From assembly GCA_013813125.1 (NCBI GenBank), contig JACCSH010000331.1:1-9438 (forward strand): a DNA stretch of 9,438 bases, given 5' to 3'. Source of the DNA: Nocardioidaceae bacterium. Its GTDB lineage: Bacteria > Actinomycetota > Actinomycetes > Propionibacteriales > Nocardioidaceae. The notes beneath the pieces were generated by a model that had not been told where the DNA came from, did not search any database, and was given only the letters and a program-made list of their open reading frames with translations. The stretch's first letter is position 1. Each line of letters opens with the position of its first letter. The position numbers and the translations under genes are program-made. Positions 1-5,732 of the stretch are shown here, one piece after another.

Positions 1-254
1 ATCTCGAGGTGGGTTCGCTCGCGCCGGTCTTGACCGCGCTCTACGAAGACCCTGAGCTGGCCAAGAAGTTCGGCTACCTGCCGACGCTGAAGACGTCGAT
101 CGAGAACGCCGTTGCAAGGCCGGTGACGCCGTACTACCCAGCGGTCACCATCGCCATCCAGGAAAACGCATATCAGGCGATCAAGGGCGACAAGTCTGTC
201 GAAGACGCCATCACGGACATGCAGGCAGCTATCGACACGGCCGCTGCCGGCTGA
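1..254 (+). CDS. Carbohydrate ABC transporter solute-binding protein, C-terminal fragment (5' end outside window)
   Basis: This is the last 83 or so codons of a family 1 extracellular sugar-binding protein, which captures a sugar outside the membrane and delivers it to the permeases encoded next. The reading frame is open to the left edge (codons from position 3), so the GTG at 9 is an internal valine codon, not a start. The visible part carries the typical C-terminal block of MalE/ThuE-like proteins: an acidic helix with DPELAKKF, then ARPVTPYYPAVTIAIQENAY, then a helix ending in a KSVEDAITDMQAAID segment. The motif R-P-V-T-P-Y-Y is characteristic of actinobacterial maltose/trehalose-type binding proteins. 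Two permease genes follow, with a structured 89-bp gap first. The substrate cannot be assigned from this fragment. The signal peptide and N-lobe lie outside the window. Confidence 0.9.
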   Translation, partial: LEVGSLAPVLTALYEDPELAKKFGYLPTLKTSIENAVARPVTPYYPAVTIAIQENAYQAIKGDKSVEDAITDMQAAIDTAAAG

Positions 255-255
255 C

Positions 256-299
256 ACGCCCGCACGGGTGCGGGGCGTCAGTCTGCTGCAGGTTGACGC
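256..299 (+). promoter_or_regulatory. Two overlapping hairpins between binding-protein and permease genes
   Basis: Directly after the binding-protein stop, 256-264 can pair with 269-278 (one bulged G, loop CGGG). A second inverted repeat pairs 275-285 with 289-299; 9 of the 11 pairs are Watson-Crick and the other two become G-U pairs in RNA, around a 3-base loop. Both stems need 275-278, so they cannot form fully at the same time. There is no T-run after either stem, so a standard intrinsic terminator is unlikely. Hairpins in this position commonly protect the abundant binding-protein message and lower permease expression; that role here is inferred. The GCGTCA-N13-TGACGC core could also be a DNA operator. 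Confidence 0.5.
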
Positions 300-343
300 T
301 CCGCGCTTTCCCCCCTCCTATCTGACCCAGCCCAGGAGAACGT

Positions 344-1360
344 ATGACTGCCACAGCCGGTGAGGCGGTAACCGACAAGGTCCGCGATGAGAGACCAAAG
401 ACTCCACGCAAACGCCATTCCGGCGAGGGCTCGGAGAGCAGACGAGCCGCGATGTTCATCGCACCGACATTGGTGCTGCTAGGCGTCGTCATCGCCTACC
501 CGGTCGTCCGGGCGGTCTACATGTCCTTCCGCGAGGACGACATCCTCAACCCCGGCTCCGATGCGGGAAGTGCCGGATTCAGCAACTACACCCACTGGAT
601 CCTGCAGCAGTGTTCCTCGCTGTCCGGTGGTAGTGGAGACTGCCCGCCAGGCACTCTGGGCGCTCAGTTCTGGGACTCAGTGAACGTGACCTTCATGTTC
701 ACCATCATCTCCGTCGCGATCGAGGTGGTGCTGGGTCTGTGGTTCGCCATGATCATGAGCAAGGCGTTCAAGGGTCGTGGTCTGCTGCGCGCCGCCGTCT
801 TGATTCCCTGGGCCATCCCCACCGCGGTCACCGCGAAGCTGTTCTACTTCATCTTCGCCAGCAGAGGGATCGTCAACTCATCGCTTGGCACGAATATCTT
901 ATGGACAGGCGACACCTGGCCAGCCCGCTTCGCCATCATCATCGCCGACGTCTGGAAGACGACGCCGTTCATGGCGTTGTTGATATTGGCAGGTCTGCAG
1001 CTCATCTCTGCCGAGGTATATGAAGCGGCGAAGGTGGACGGTGCCTCCGCCTGGCAGCGCTTCGTGCACATCACCTTGCCCCTGGTAAGACCGGCATTGA
1101 TGGTGGCCGTGCTGTTCCGGACCCTGGACGTGCTGAGGATGTACGACCTTCCCGAGATCTTGACCGGAGGCGCCAACGGCACCACGACGTTGTCCATCCT
1201 GGTGGTCGAAGAGGTCCGAGCCGGTGCCTACAACAGTGCGGCAGCGCTCTCGACGATCACGTTCGTGGTGATCTTTGCGGTTGCCTTCCTGTTCGTCAGG
1301 TTCCTCGGCACGAGTGTCAACGACTCACAGAAATCCCAGACTAAGAAGGGAGGGCGCTGA
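344..1360 (+). CDS. MalF-type carbohydrate ABC transporter permease
   Basis: Integral membrane subunit (338 aa) of a binding-protein-dependent sugar importer, acting with the next gene product as a heterodimeric pore. A basic, disordered cytoplasmic N-terminus (1-34) precedes TM1 (about 36-57). Further helices lie at about 112-136, 147-171, 195-223, 250-268 and 300-320. The cytoplasmic EAA loop that docks on the ATPase is clear: E227-A-A-K-V-D-G233, followed by a TLPLVRP segment. The ATG at 344 follows an AGGAG ribosome site at 334-338. The outside loop between TM1 and TM2 is longer than in the second MalF-type permease of this window and holds two cysteines (C90, C100), possibly a disulphide. 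The gene ends 1 bp before the next ATG, so the two permeases are probably co-translated. Family assignment is firm; the substrate is not known. Confidence 0.93.
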   Translation: MTATAGEAVTDKVRDERPKTPRKRHSGEGSESRRAAMFIAPTLVLLGVVIAYPVVRAVYMSFREDDILNPGSDAGSAGFSNYTHWILQQCSSLSGGSGDCPPGTLGAQFWDSVNVTFMFTIISVAIEVVLGLWFAMIMSKAFKGRGLLRAAVLIPWAIPTAVTAKLFYFIFASRGIVNSSLGTNILWTGDTWPARFAIIIADVWKTTPFMALLILAGLQLISAEVYEAAKVDGASAWQRFVHITLPLVRPALMVAVLFRTLDVLRMYDLPEILTGGANGTTTLSILVVEEVRAGAYNSAAALSTITFVVIFAVAFLFVRFLGTSVNDSQKSQTKKGGR

Positions 1361-1361
1361 C

Positions 1362-2255
1362 ATGGCGACATCGGTCCAGAGCCCGGATACGTCTACCAAA
1401 CCCACGCCCGCCAGGAAGTCGAAGTCCTCGGCTTGGCCGACGGTCCGCACCTACCTGGGCGTTGCCATCGTGGTCGTGTGGGGTCTGTTGCCCTTCTATT
1501 GGATGGTTGTGACGGCGTTCCGCGACGTCGACTACACCTACAGCAAGAATCCGCTCCCGAGCAACATCACCTTCGACAACTTCAAAGCGGCGTTCGAAAC
1601 CGATGCCGGTAACCACTTCGCGAGATCTCTCGGCAACAGCTTGATCATCGGCGCCTTCACCACGGTGTTCGCGATGATCGTCGGAGTCTTTGCGGCGTAC
1701 GCGCTGGCCCGGCTGCAGTTCCGCGGCAAGTACGTGGTGTTAGGGATCATCTTGGGCGCCTCGATGTTCCCCGGAGTCGCTCTGGTTACGCCACTGTTCC
1801 AGCTGTTCACAGACATCGGCTGGATCGACACCTACCAGGCCCTGATCATCCCCAACATCTCCTTTGTGCTTCCACTGACCATCTACGTGCTGACGGCCTT
1901 CTTCCGTGATATGCCGTGGGAGCTCGAGGAGTCCGCACGCATCGACGGGTGCACCAAGGGGCAGGCGTTCCGCATGGTGATTCTGCCGTTGGCCGCGCCG
2001 GGCTTGTTCACCACGGCCATCCTGGCGTTCATCGCCGCATGGAACGAGTACCTGTTGGCCAGTCTGCTCAGCAAGGACAACGCTCGCACGGTGACGGTGG
2101 AGATCGCCCGCTTCCAAGGCGCGCTTCCGCGCGTCGAGCCCTACACCACGGTGATGGCCGCAGGCACAATCGTGACCGTGCCTTTGATCATCCTCGTTCT
2201 GATACTTCAGAAGCGGATCGTTGCGGGGTTGACCGCCGGCGGCGTCAAAGGCTGA
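1362..2255 (+). CDS. MalG-type carbohydrate ABC transporter permease
   Basis: Second membrane subunit (297 aa) of the first importer, partner of the MalF-type protein just upstream. The ATG at 1362 is chosen because it follows a GAAGGGAGG ribosome site (1345-1353) and a stop codon at 1358-1360; a longer in-frame reading from 1275 would overlap the upstream gene by about 85 bp. Helices are predicted at about 30-53, 90-115, 124-148, 159-181, 214-236 and 263-283. The EAA loop reads E190-S-A-R-I-D-G196, with serine in place of the first alanine, then a VILPLAAPG stretch. The protein ends in VAGLTAGGVKG, the usual MalG-family tail, also found in the second MalG-type protein here (VAGLTSGAVKG). The stop codon overlaps the start of the next, small gene by one base (TGATG). 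Family assignment is firm; the substrate is unknown. Confidence 0.93.
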   Translation: MATSVQSPDTSTKPTPARKSKSSAWPTVRTYLGVAIVVVWGLLPFYWMVVTAFRDVDYTYSKNPLPSNITFDNFKAAFETDAGNHFARSLGNSLIIGAFTTVFAMIVGVFAAYALARLQFRGKYVVLGIILGASMFPGVALVTPLFQLFTDIGWIDTYQALIIPNISFVLPLTIYVLTAFFRDMPWELEESARIDGCTKGQAFRMVILPLAAPGLFTTAILAFIAAWNEYLLASLLSKDNARTVTVEIARFQGALPRVEPYTTVMAAGTIVTVPLIILVLILQKRIVAGLTAGGVKG

Positions 2256-2512
2256 TGGCTGCTCGTTCCTCATCAGCTGGGGCCGGTAAGAGTGGCTCCG
2301 GATGGTGGGGACGCCAGTCGAACGAGAGAAAGTCCGAGCACCTCGAGACACTGATGGGGCTGCTCGGCTTCTTCACGGTGGTCGCGTTCGTTGCCACTGT
2401 CTGGGCCGAGCTGACTGGAAAGCCAGCGCTCGCTGAGGTGGGAGTGCTGGTCGCGTTCCTGGCCGCCTTGTACGTCACTTATCGATCCTGGCGCGACTAT
2501 AACGATTCCTGA
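2255..2512 (+). CDS. Small two-helix membrane protein, translationally coupled to the permease
   Basis: An 85-residue protein I do not recognise. The N-terminal third (1-33) is hydrophilic, Ser/Gly/Arg-rich and basic. Two hydrophobic helices follow, at about 34-51 (MGLLGFFTVVAFVATVW) and 59-75, joined by a short turn with ELTGKP. The C-terminus (RSWRDYNDS) is charged. Positive charges at both ends suggest that N- and C-termini are cytoplasmic. The ATG overlaps the MalG-type stop codon (TGATG, 2253-2257) and AAAGG at 2247-2251 could serve as ribosome site, so it is probably translated in step with the permease. This arrangement argues for a real gene with a role at the membrane, perhaps an accessory or stabilising subunit of the first importer, but no function is demonstrable from sequence. 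An internal ATG at 2354 is an alternative start that would leave only the membrane part. Confidence 0.7.
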   Translation: MAARSSSAGAGKSGSGWWGRQSNERKSEHLETLMGLLGFFTVVAFVATVWAELTGKPALAEVGVLVAFLAALYVTYRSWRDYNDS

Positions 2513-2528
2513 TCCGCCCCAGTCCGCA

Positions 2529-2559
2529 GGGAGCGGTGGAGGAGCGTACTCTCCCATTT
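2529..2559 (+). terminator. Weak terminator-like hairpin after the first transporter genes
   Basis: GGGAG at 2529-2533 can pair with CTCCC at 2551-2555, or alternatively GGAG at 2541-2544 with CTCC at 2551-2554 around a 6-base loop. The right arm is followed directly by ATTTT. The stems are only 4-5 bp and the T-run is four bases, so this would be at best a leaky terminator. It sits where one transporter cluster ends and the next binding-protein gene begins. Confidence 0.22.
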
Positions 2560-2565
2560 TGCGCC

Positions 2566-2591
2566 CTGGCGGGGGTTGCGGTTTCCGCCAG
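2566..2591 (+). promoter_or_regulatory. Inverted repeat upstream of the lpqY-like gene (operator or leader hairpin)
   Basis: CTGGCGG (2566-2572) and CCGCCAG (2585-2591) form a perfect 7-bp inverted repeat around a 12-base centre. In RNA the stem could extend inward by up to three G-U pairs. It lies 43 bp before the chosen start at 2634, in the only sizeable gap (121 bp) between the two transporter sets, so it is a candidate operator or leader structure for the second one. I found no convincing -35/-10 pair beside it, so the promoter itself is not called. Confidence 0.35.
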
Positions 2592-2633
2592 CAGGGGCAG
2601 GATATGAATACGACATCACCAGGAGGCGAACGA

Positions 2634-3935
2634 ATGGCAAGGCCCGCATCATCTCCAAGACGTGGTGAGGGGGCTCGATCTCCTCGACCAGTCGCCCTGG
2701 CCGCGGGCCTGACGATCATGGGATCGATCCTCGCTGGCTGTGGCGACGACTCCGGGACGCCGACGCTCACGTGGTACATCAACCCCGACGCCGGGGGACA
2801 GGCCGCTGTCGCCGAAAAGTGCAGCACCGACGCGTACACCATCGAGACGCAGGTGCTCCCGCAGGACGCCAGCCAGCAGCGCATCCAGCTGGCCCGCCGG
2901 CTCGCGGCCGGTGACGACAGCATCGACCTGATGAGCATCGACCCCCCGTACACCGCCGAGTTCGCCAACGCCGGATACCTGGCGCCCATCCCGGACGACC
3001 TCGCGACCAAGCTCGAGGAGCAGTCCTTCCAAGGGGCTACGACGGCCGCCACCTGGGAAGACGAGCTCGTCGTTGCGCCGTTCTGGTCGAACACGCAAGT
3101 CCTGTGGTACCGCAAGTCCTTCGTCGACAAGGTCGGCATCGACATGAACAAGCCGGTGACCTGGGACGAGATCATCAAGGTGGCCTCCGAGAACGGCGGC
3201 ACCGTTGGAGTCCAGGCCAACAAGTACGAGGGCTACGTCGTCTGGATCAACGCGCTCATATCCGGGGCCGGTGGCAGCCTTATCGAGGACGCGGAAGCTG
3301 GTGCGGAGGCAACGGTCACCGTCAACTCGCCGGAGGGTGCGCAAGCCGCCAAGGTGATCGCGGACCTCGCCGGCTCCGCCGCCGCCCCCGCAGACCTCTC
3401 GGTCTCTAATGAGGGCACGGCTGGTACGACGTTCGGATCGGACGAGGGGGCCTTCTTGGTGAACTGGACCTACATCTTCCACAACTACGACGAGTCGGAC
3501 CCCGAGGTCGCCAAGGACATCGGTTACACCACGTATCCGCAGACCGTGGCCGGTAAAGAGGCGCGCCCACCTTATGGAGGGATCGGGATCGGCGTCAGCG
3601 ACAACTCGCGGTACATCGATGAGTCGATGCAGGCCGTCGAGTGCTTGACCTCCGCCGAAAGTCAGGGCATCAATGCCGAGCTGACGGGAAACATGCCAGC
3701 CAGTGCGGGCGGCTACGACTACGAACCACTCAAGAAGCTCTATCCGCCCGACCTGCTTGCCCTGTTCCAGCAGAGTGTGGACGCTGCGGCGCCGCGATCG
3801 GTGACGCCGTACTGGAGCGACATATCCAGCGCCATCCAGAGCACCTGGCACTCACCGTCGAGCGTCGACGAGAGCACCCCTGAAGAGTCCGCGACGTTCG
3901 TCGAGGACGTCCTTGCCGGAGACACGCTGCTATGA
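2634..3935 (+). CDS. lpqY: LpqY-like trehalose/sugar-binding lipoprotein
   Basis: Substrate-binding lipoprotein (433 aa) of the second importer. The ATG at 2634 is chosen because a perfect AGGAGG (2621-2626) lies 7 bp upstream; in-frame ATG 2604 and TTG 2559 have weaker sites. A basic N-region and hydrophobic helix (about 20-33) lead to the lipobox L33-A-G-C36, so C36 should be lipidated and anchored outside the membrane. The mature protein matches my recollection of mycobacterial LpqY along its length: QQRIQLARRL (81-90), NTQVLWYR (153-160), VQANKYEGYVVW (193-204), NWTY (277-280) and a late RSVTPYW (388-394). Cysteines C63 and C337 fall where LpqY also has cysteines, a likely disulphide. In Mycobacterium LpqY captures trehalose for recycling; the same substrate here is an inference from family and gene order, and a related disaccharide is possible. 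Confidence 0.85.
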   Translation: MARPASSPRRGEGARSPRPVALAAGLTIMGSILAGCGDDSGTPTLTWYINPDAGGQAAVAEKCSTDAYTIETQVLPQDASQQRIQLARRLAAGDDSIDLMSIDPPYTAEFANAGYLAPIPDDLATKLEEQSFQGATTAATWEDELVVAPFWSNTQVLWYRKSFVDKVGIDMNKPVTWDEIIKVASENGGTVGVQANKYEGYVVWINALISGAGGSLIEDAEAGAEATVTVNSPEGAQAAKVIADLAGSAAAPADLSVSNEGTAGTTFGSDEGAFLVNWTYIFHNYDESDPEVAKDIGYTTYPQTVAGKEARPPYGGIGIGVSDNSRYIDESMQAVECLTSAESQGINAELTGNMPASAGGYDYEPLKKLYPPDLLALFQQSVDAAAPRSVTPYWSDISSAIQSTWHSPSSVDESTPEESATFVEDVLAGDTLL

Positions 3936-3951
3936 CGGAAAGGAACGGCTC

Positions 3952-4896
3952 ATGACTACCGTCGTCGCGACGCCGGAAACAAAGGCAGGGAAGGCACCGA
4001 AGGCACAGGCCAGCGACCGAGCAGTCGGGGAGAATCGGCTGGGCCTGAAACTGGTGGCACCGGCGGTCGTCCTGATGCTGATCGTGACGGCATACCCCAT
4101 GCTGCAGGCGCTCTACCTGTCGCTCTTCCGCTACCGCCTCACCACGGCCGACGAGCGCGAGTTCATCGGCCTGGGCAACTACATCACCGCTCTTTCGGAC
4201 TCCCTGTTCTGGCAGGACCTGCTCAACACGCTGATCATCATGGTCGTCACCGTCGCGGTGGAGCTCGTGATCGGTTTCGCGTTCGCCATGGTGATGCACC
4301 GAATCATTTTCGCGCGCGGCATCATGCGGACCTCGATTCTGATCCCCTACGGCATCATCACGGTGGTTTCCGCCTTCGCCTGGCAGTTCGCGTTCAGCCT
4401 CAACAACGGGTTCGTCAACGGGTGGCTGCCGTTCGTCGCTGACGACTTCAACTGGTTCGGTGGCCACTGGTCGGCCATGTTCGCGATCATGGCCTCAGAA
4501 ATCTGGAAGACCACCCCGTTCATGTCGCTCTTGCTGCTGGCCGGTCTCTCCCAGGTGTCCGAGGACATGCTGGAGGCAGCGAAGGTCGACGGCGCAACGT
4601 GGTGGCAGCGACTGTGGAAGGTCATCTTGCCCAACATGCGGGCGGCCATCATGGTGGCTGTGTTGTTCCGGGCACTCGACGCGTTCCGCATCTTCGACAA
4701 CATCTTCGTGATGACCAAGGGAGCCGAAGGAACGGAGTCCTCCTCGTTCCTGACCTACCGACAAGTGATCGAACAGTTCCAGCTCGGAATGGGGTCGGCG
4801 CTGTCGGTGCTCCTGTTCCTAATGGTGCTGATCTTGGCGTTCGGCATCGTCAAGCTGTTCAAGGTCGATTTGGCACAGGCGAGAGGTGAAGGCTGA
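3952..4896 (+). CDS. sugA: SugA-like (MalF-type) sugar ABC permease
   Basis: First membrane subunit (314 aa) of the LpqY-SugABC-type importer. The ATG at 3952 follows GGAAAGGA (3937-3944) with 7-bp spacing, 16 bp after the lipoprotein stop. After a hydrophilic N-terminus, helices are predicted at about 32-58, 88-115, 125-150, 173-200, 230-250 and 282-304. The ATPase-docking EAA loop is E208-A-A-K-V-D-G214, followed by WKVILPNMR. Segments such as FIGLGNY (71-77), AMVMHR (112-117), LIPYGIITVVS (130-140), EIWKTTPFMSLLLLAGL (183-199) and LDAFRIFDNIFV (242-253) are close to mycobacterial SugA as I remember it. SugA is 307 aa in M. tuberculosis, so the length fits. The stop overlaps the next ATG by one base (TGATG), which indicates coupled translation with the partner permease. 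Confidence 0.9.
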   Translation: MTTVVATPETKAGKAPKAQASDRAVGENRLGLKLVAPAVVLMLIVTAYPMLQALYLSLFRYRLTTADEREFIGLGNYITALSDSLFWQDLLNTLIIMVVTVAVELVIGFAFAMVMHRIIFARGIMRTSILIPYGIITVVSAFAWQFAFSLNNGFVNGWLPFVADDFNWFGGHWSAMFAIMASEIWKTTPFMSLLLLAGLSQVSEDMLEAAKVDGATWWQRLWKVILPNMRAAIMVAVLFRALDAFRIFDNIFVMTKGAEGTESSSFLTYRQVIEQFQLGMGSALSVLLFLMVLILAFGIVKLFKVDLAQARGEG

Positions 4897-5726
4897 TGAA
4901 GCGGAATTCCGGAGCTGGAATCTGGATCGGCTTCGCGGCGATCCTCGTCTGGTGCTTGCTGCCAGTGGTGTGGATCCTCTCGTTGTCGTTCAAGCCCGTC
5001 GCCGAGACGTCGGCGGGTAGTCCTCAGTTCCTGCCGGAGACGTGGACCATCCAGAACTACAAGGACATCCTGGCTGACGGGGACTTCACCAGGGCGTTGC
5101 TCAACTCTTTCGGCATCTCGTTGATCGCCACGCTGCTGTCGGTCATATTCGCGACGCTGGCGGCGTACGCCATCGCGCGCCTGGACTTCAAGGGCAAGCG
5201 GTTGGTGCTCTCCATCGCGCTGGCTATCGCGATGTTCCCGGTCGTGGCTCTGGTCGGTCCGCTCTTCGACCTGTGGCGAACCGTGCACCTCTTCAACACC
5301 TGGCCCGGCCTGATCATCCCCTACATGTCCTTCACGCTCCCGTTGGCGATCTGGACCCTGTCTGCCTTCTTCCGCGAGATCCCCTGGGAGCTGGAGCAGG
5401 CTGCCCAGGTCGACGGTGCGTCTCCGTGGCAGGCGTTCCGCAAGGTCATCGTCCCTCTGGCCGCTCCCGGTGTCTTCACCGCGGCGATCCTTACGTTCTT
5501 CTTCGCCTGGAACGAGTTCGTGCTCGCGATCTCGCTGACCTCCACCACCGCATCACGGACGGTGCCCGCTCAGCTGTCCTACTTCGTCGGCCCGGACCCG
5601 TTCAATCCGCCGTTCTCTCAGTTGGCGACGGCGTCTGTCGTGGTGACGATCCCGGTGATCATCATCGTCCTGTTGTTCCAACGCAAGGTCGTTGCCGGTC
5701 TCACCTCCGGCGCTGTGAAGGGTTGA
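4896..5726 (+). CDS. sugB: SugB-like (MalG-type) sugar ABC permease
   Basis: Second membrane subunit (276 aa; mycobacterial SugB is about 274) of the LpqY-SugABC-type importer. The ATG at 4896 overlaps the sugA-like stop; GAGAGG at 4881-4886 or GAAGG at 4888-4892 serves as ribosome site inside the upstream gene. Six helices are predicted at about 8-31, 68-94, 102-124, 134-158, 191-214 and 244-264. The EAA loop reads E167-Q-A-A-Q-V-D-G174, then FRKVIVPLAAPG. The stretch from FNTWPGLIIPY (133-143) through LSAFFREIPWELE (155-167) and the tail FQRKVVAGLTSGAVKG are nearly what I recall for SugB. It is clearly more SugB-like than the MalG-type permease at 1362-2255, which supports two separate importers rather than a simple recent duplication. 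Confidence 0.91.
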   Translation: MKRNSGAGIWIGFAAILVWCLLPVVWILSLSFKPVAETSAGSPQFLPETWTIQNYKDILADGDFTRALLNSFGISLIATLLSVIFATLAAYAIARLDFKGKRLVLSIALAIAMFPVVALVGPLFDLWRTVHLFNTWPGLIIPYMSFTLPLAIWTLSAFFREIPWELEQAAQVDGASPWQAFRKVIVPLAAPGVFTAAILTFFFAWNEFVLAISLTSTTASRTVPAQLSYFVGPDPFNPPFSQLATASVVVTIPVIIIVLLFQRKVVAGLTSGAVKG

Positions 5727-5732
5727 TGCCAA

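Noticed and set aside
9..254. Complete 81-residue gene starting with GTG at 9
   Set aside because: The frame continues upstream to the window edge and the sequence is the standard C-terminus of a much longer sugar-binding protein; the GTG is an internal valine.
1275..1361. Longer start for the MalG-type permease
   Set aside because: It would overlap the upstream permease gene by about 85 bp and add a non-family N-terminus; ATG 1362 has a strong ribosome site.
2576..2608. Promoter TTGCGG / TATGAA upstream of the lipoprotein gene
   Set aside because: The spacing is about 21 bp and the match to consensus is poor, so it is not supportable as a promoter call.
2559..2633. TTG (2559) or ATG (2604) start for the LpqY-like lipoprotein
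   Set aside because: Either would lengthen the signal peptide's N-region far beyond normal; ATG 2634 has a perfect AGGAGG 7 bp upstream.
2661..2666. Twin-arginine signal in the lipoprotein (R9-R10)
   Set aside because: The arginines are followed by GEGARS, without the hydrophobic residues of the Tat motif; a Sec lipoprotein signal fits better.
2649..3851. 400-residue minus-strand open frame opposite the lipoprotein gene
   Set aside because: Arg/Val/Asp/His-rich translation typical of the antisense of high-GC coding DNA, with no recognisable domain; it overlaps a firmly identified gene.
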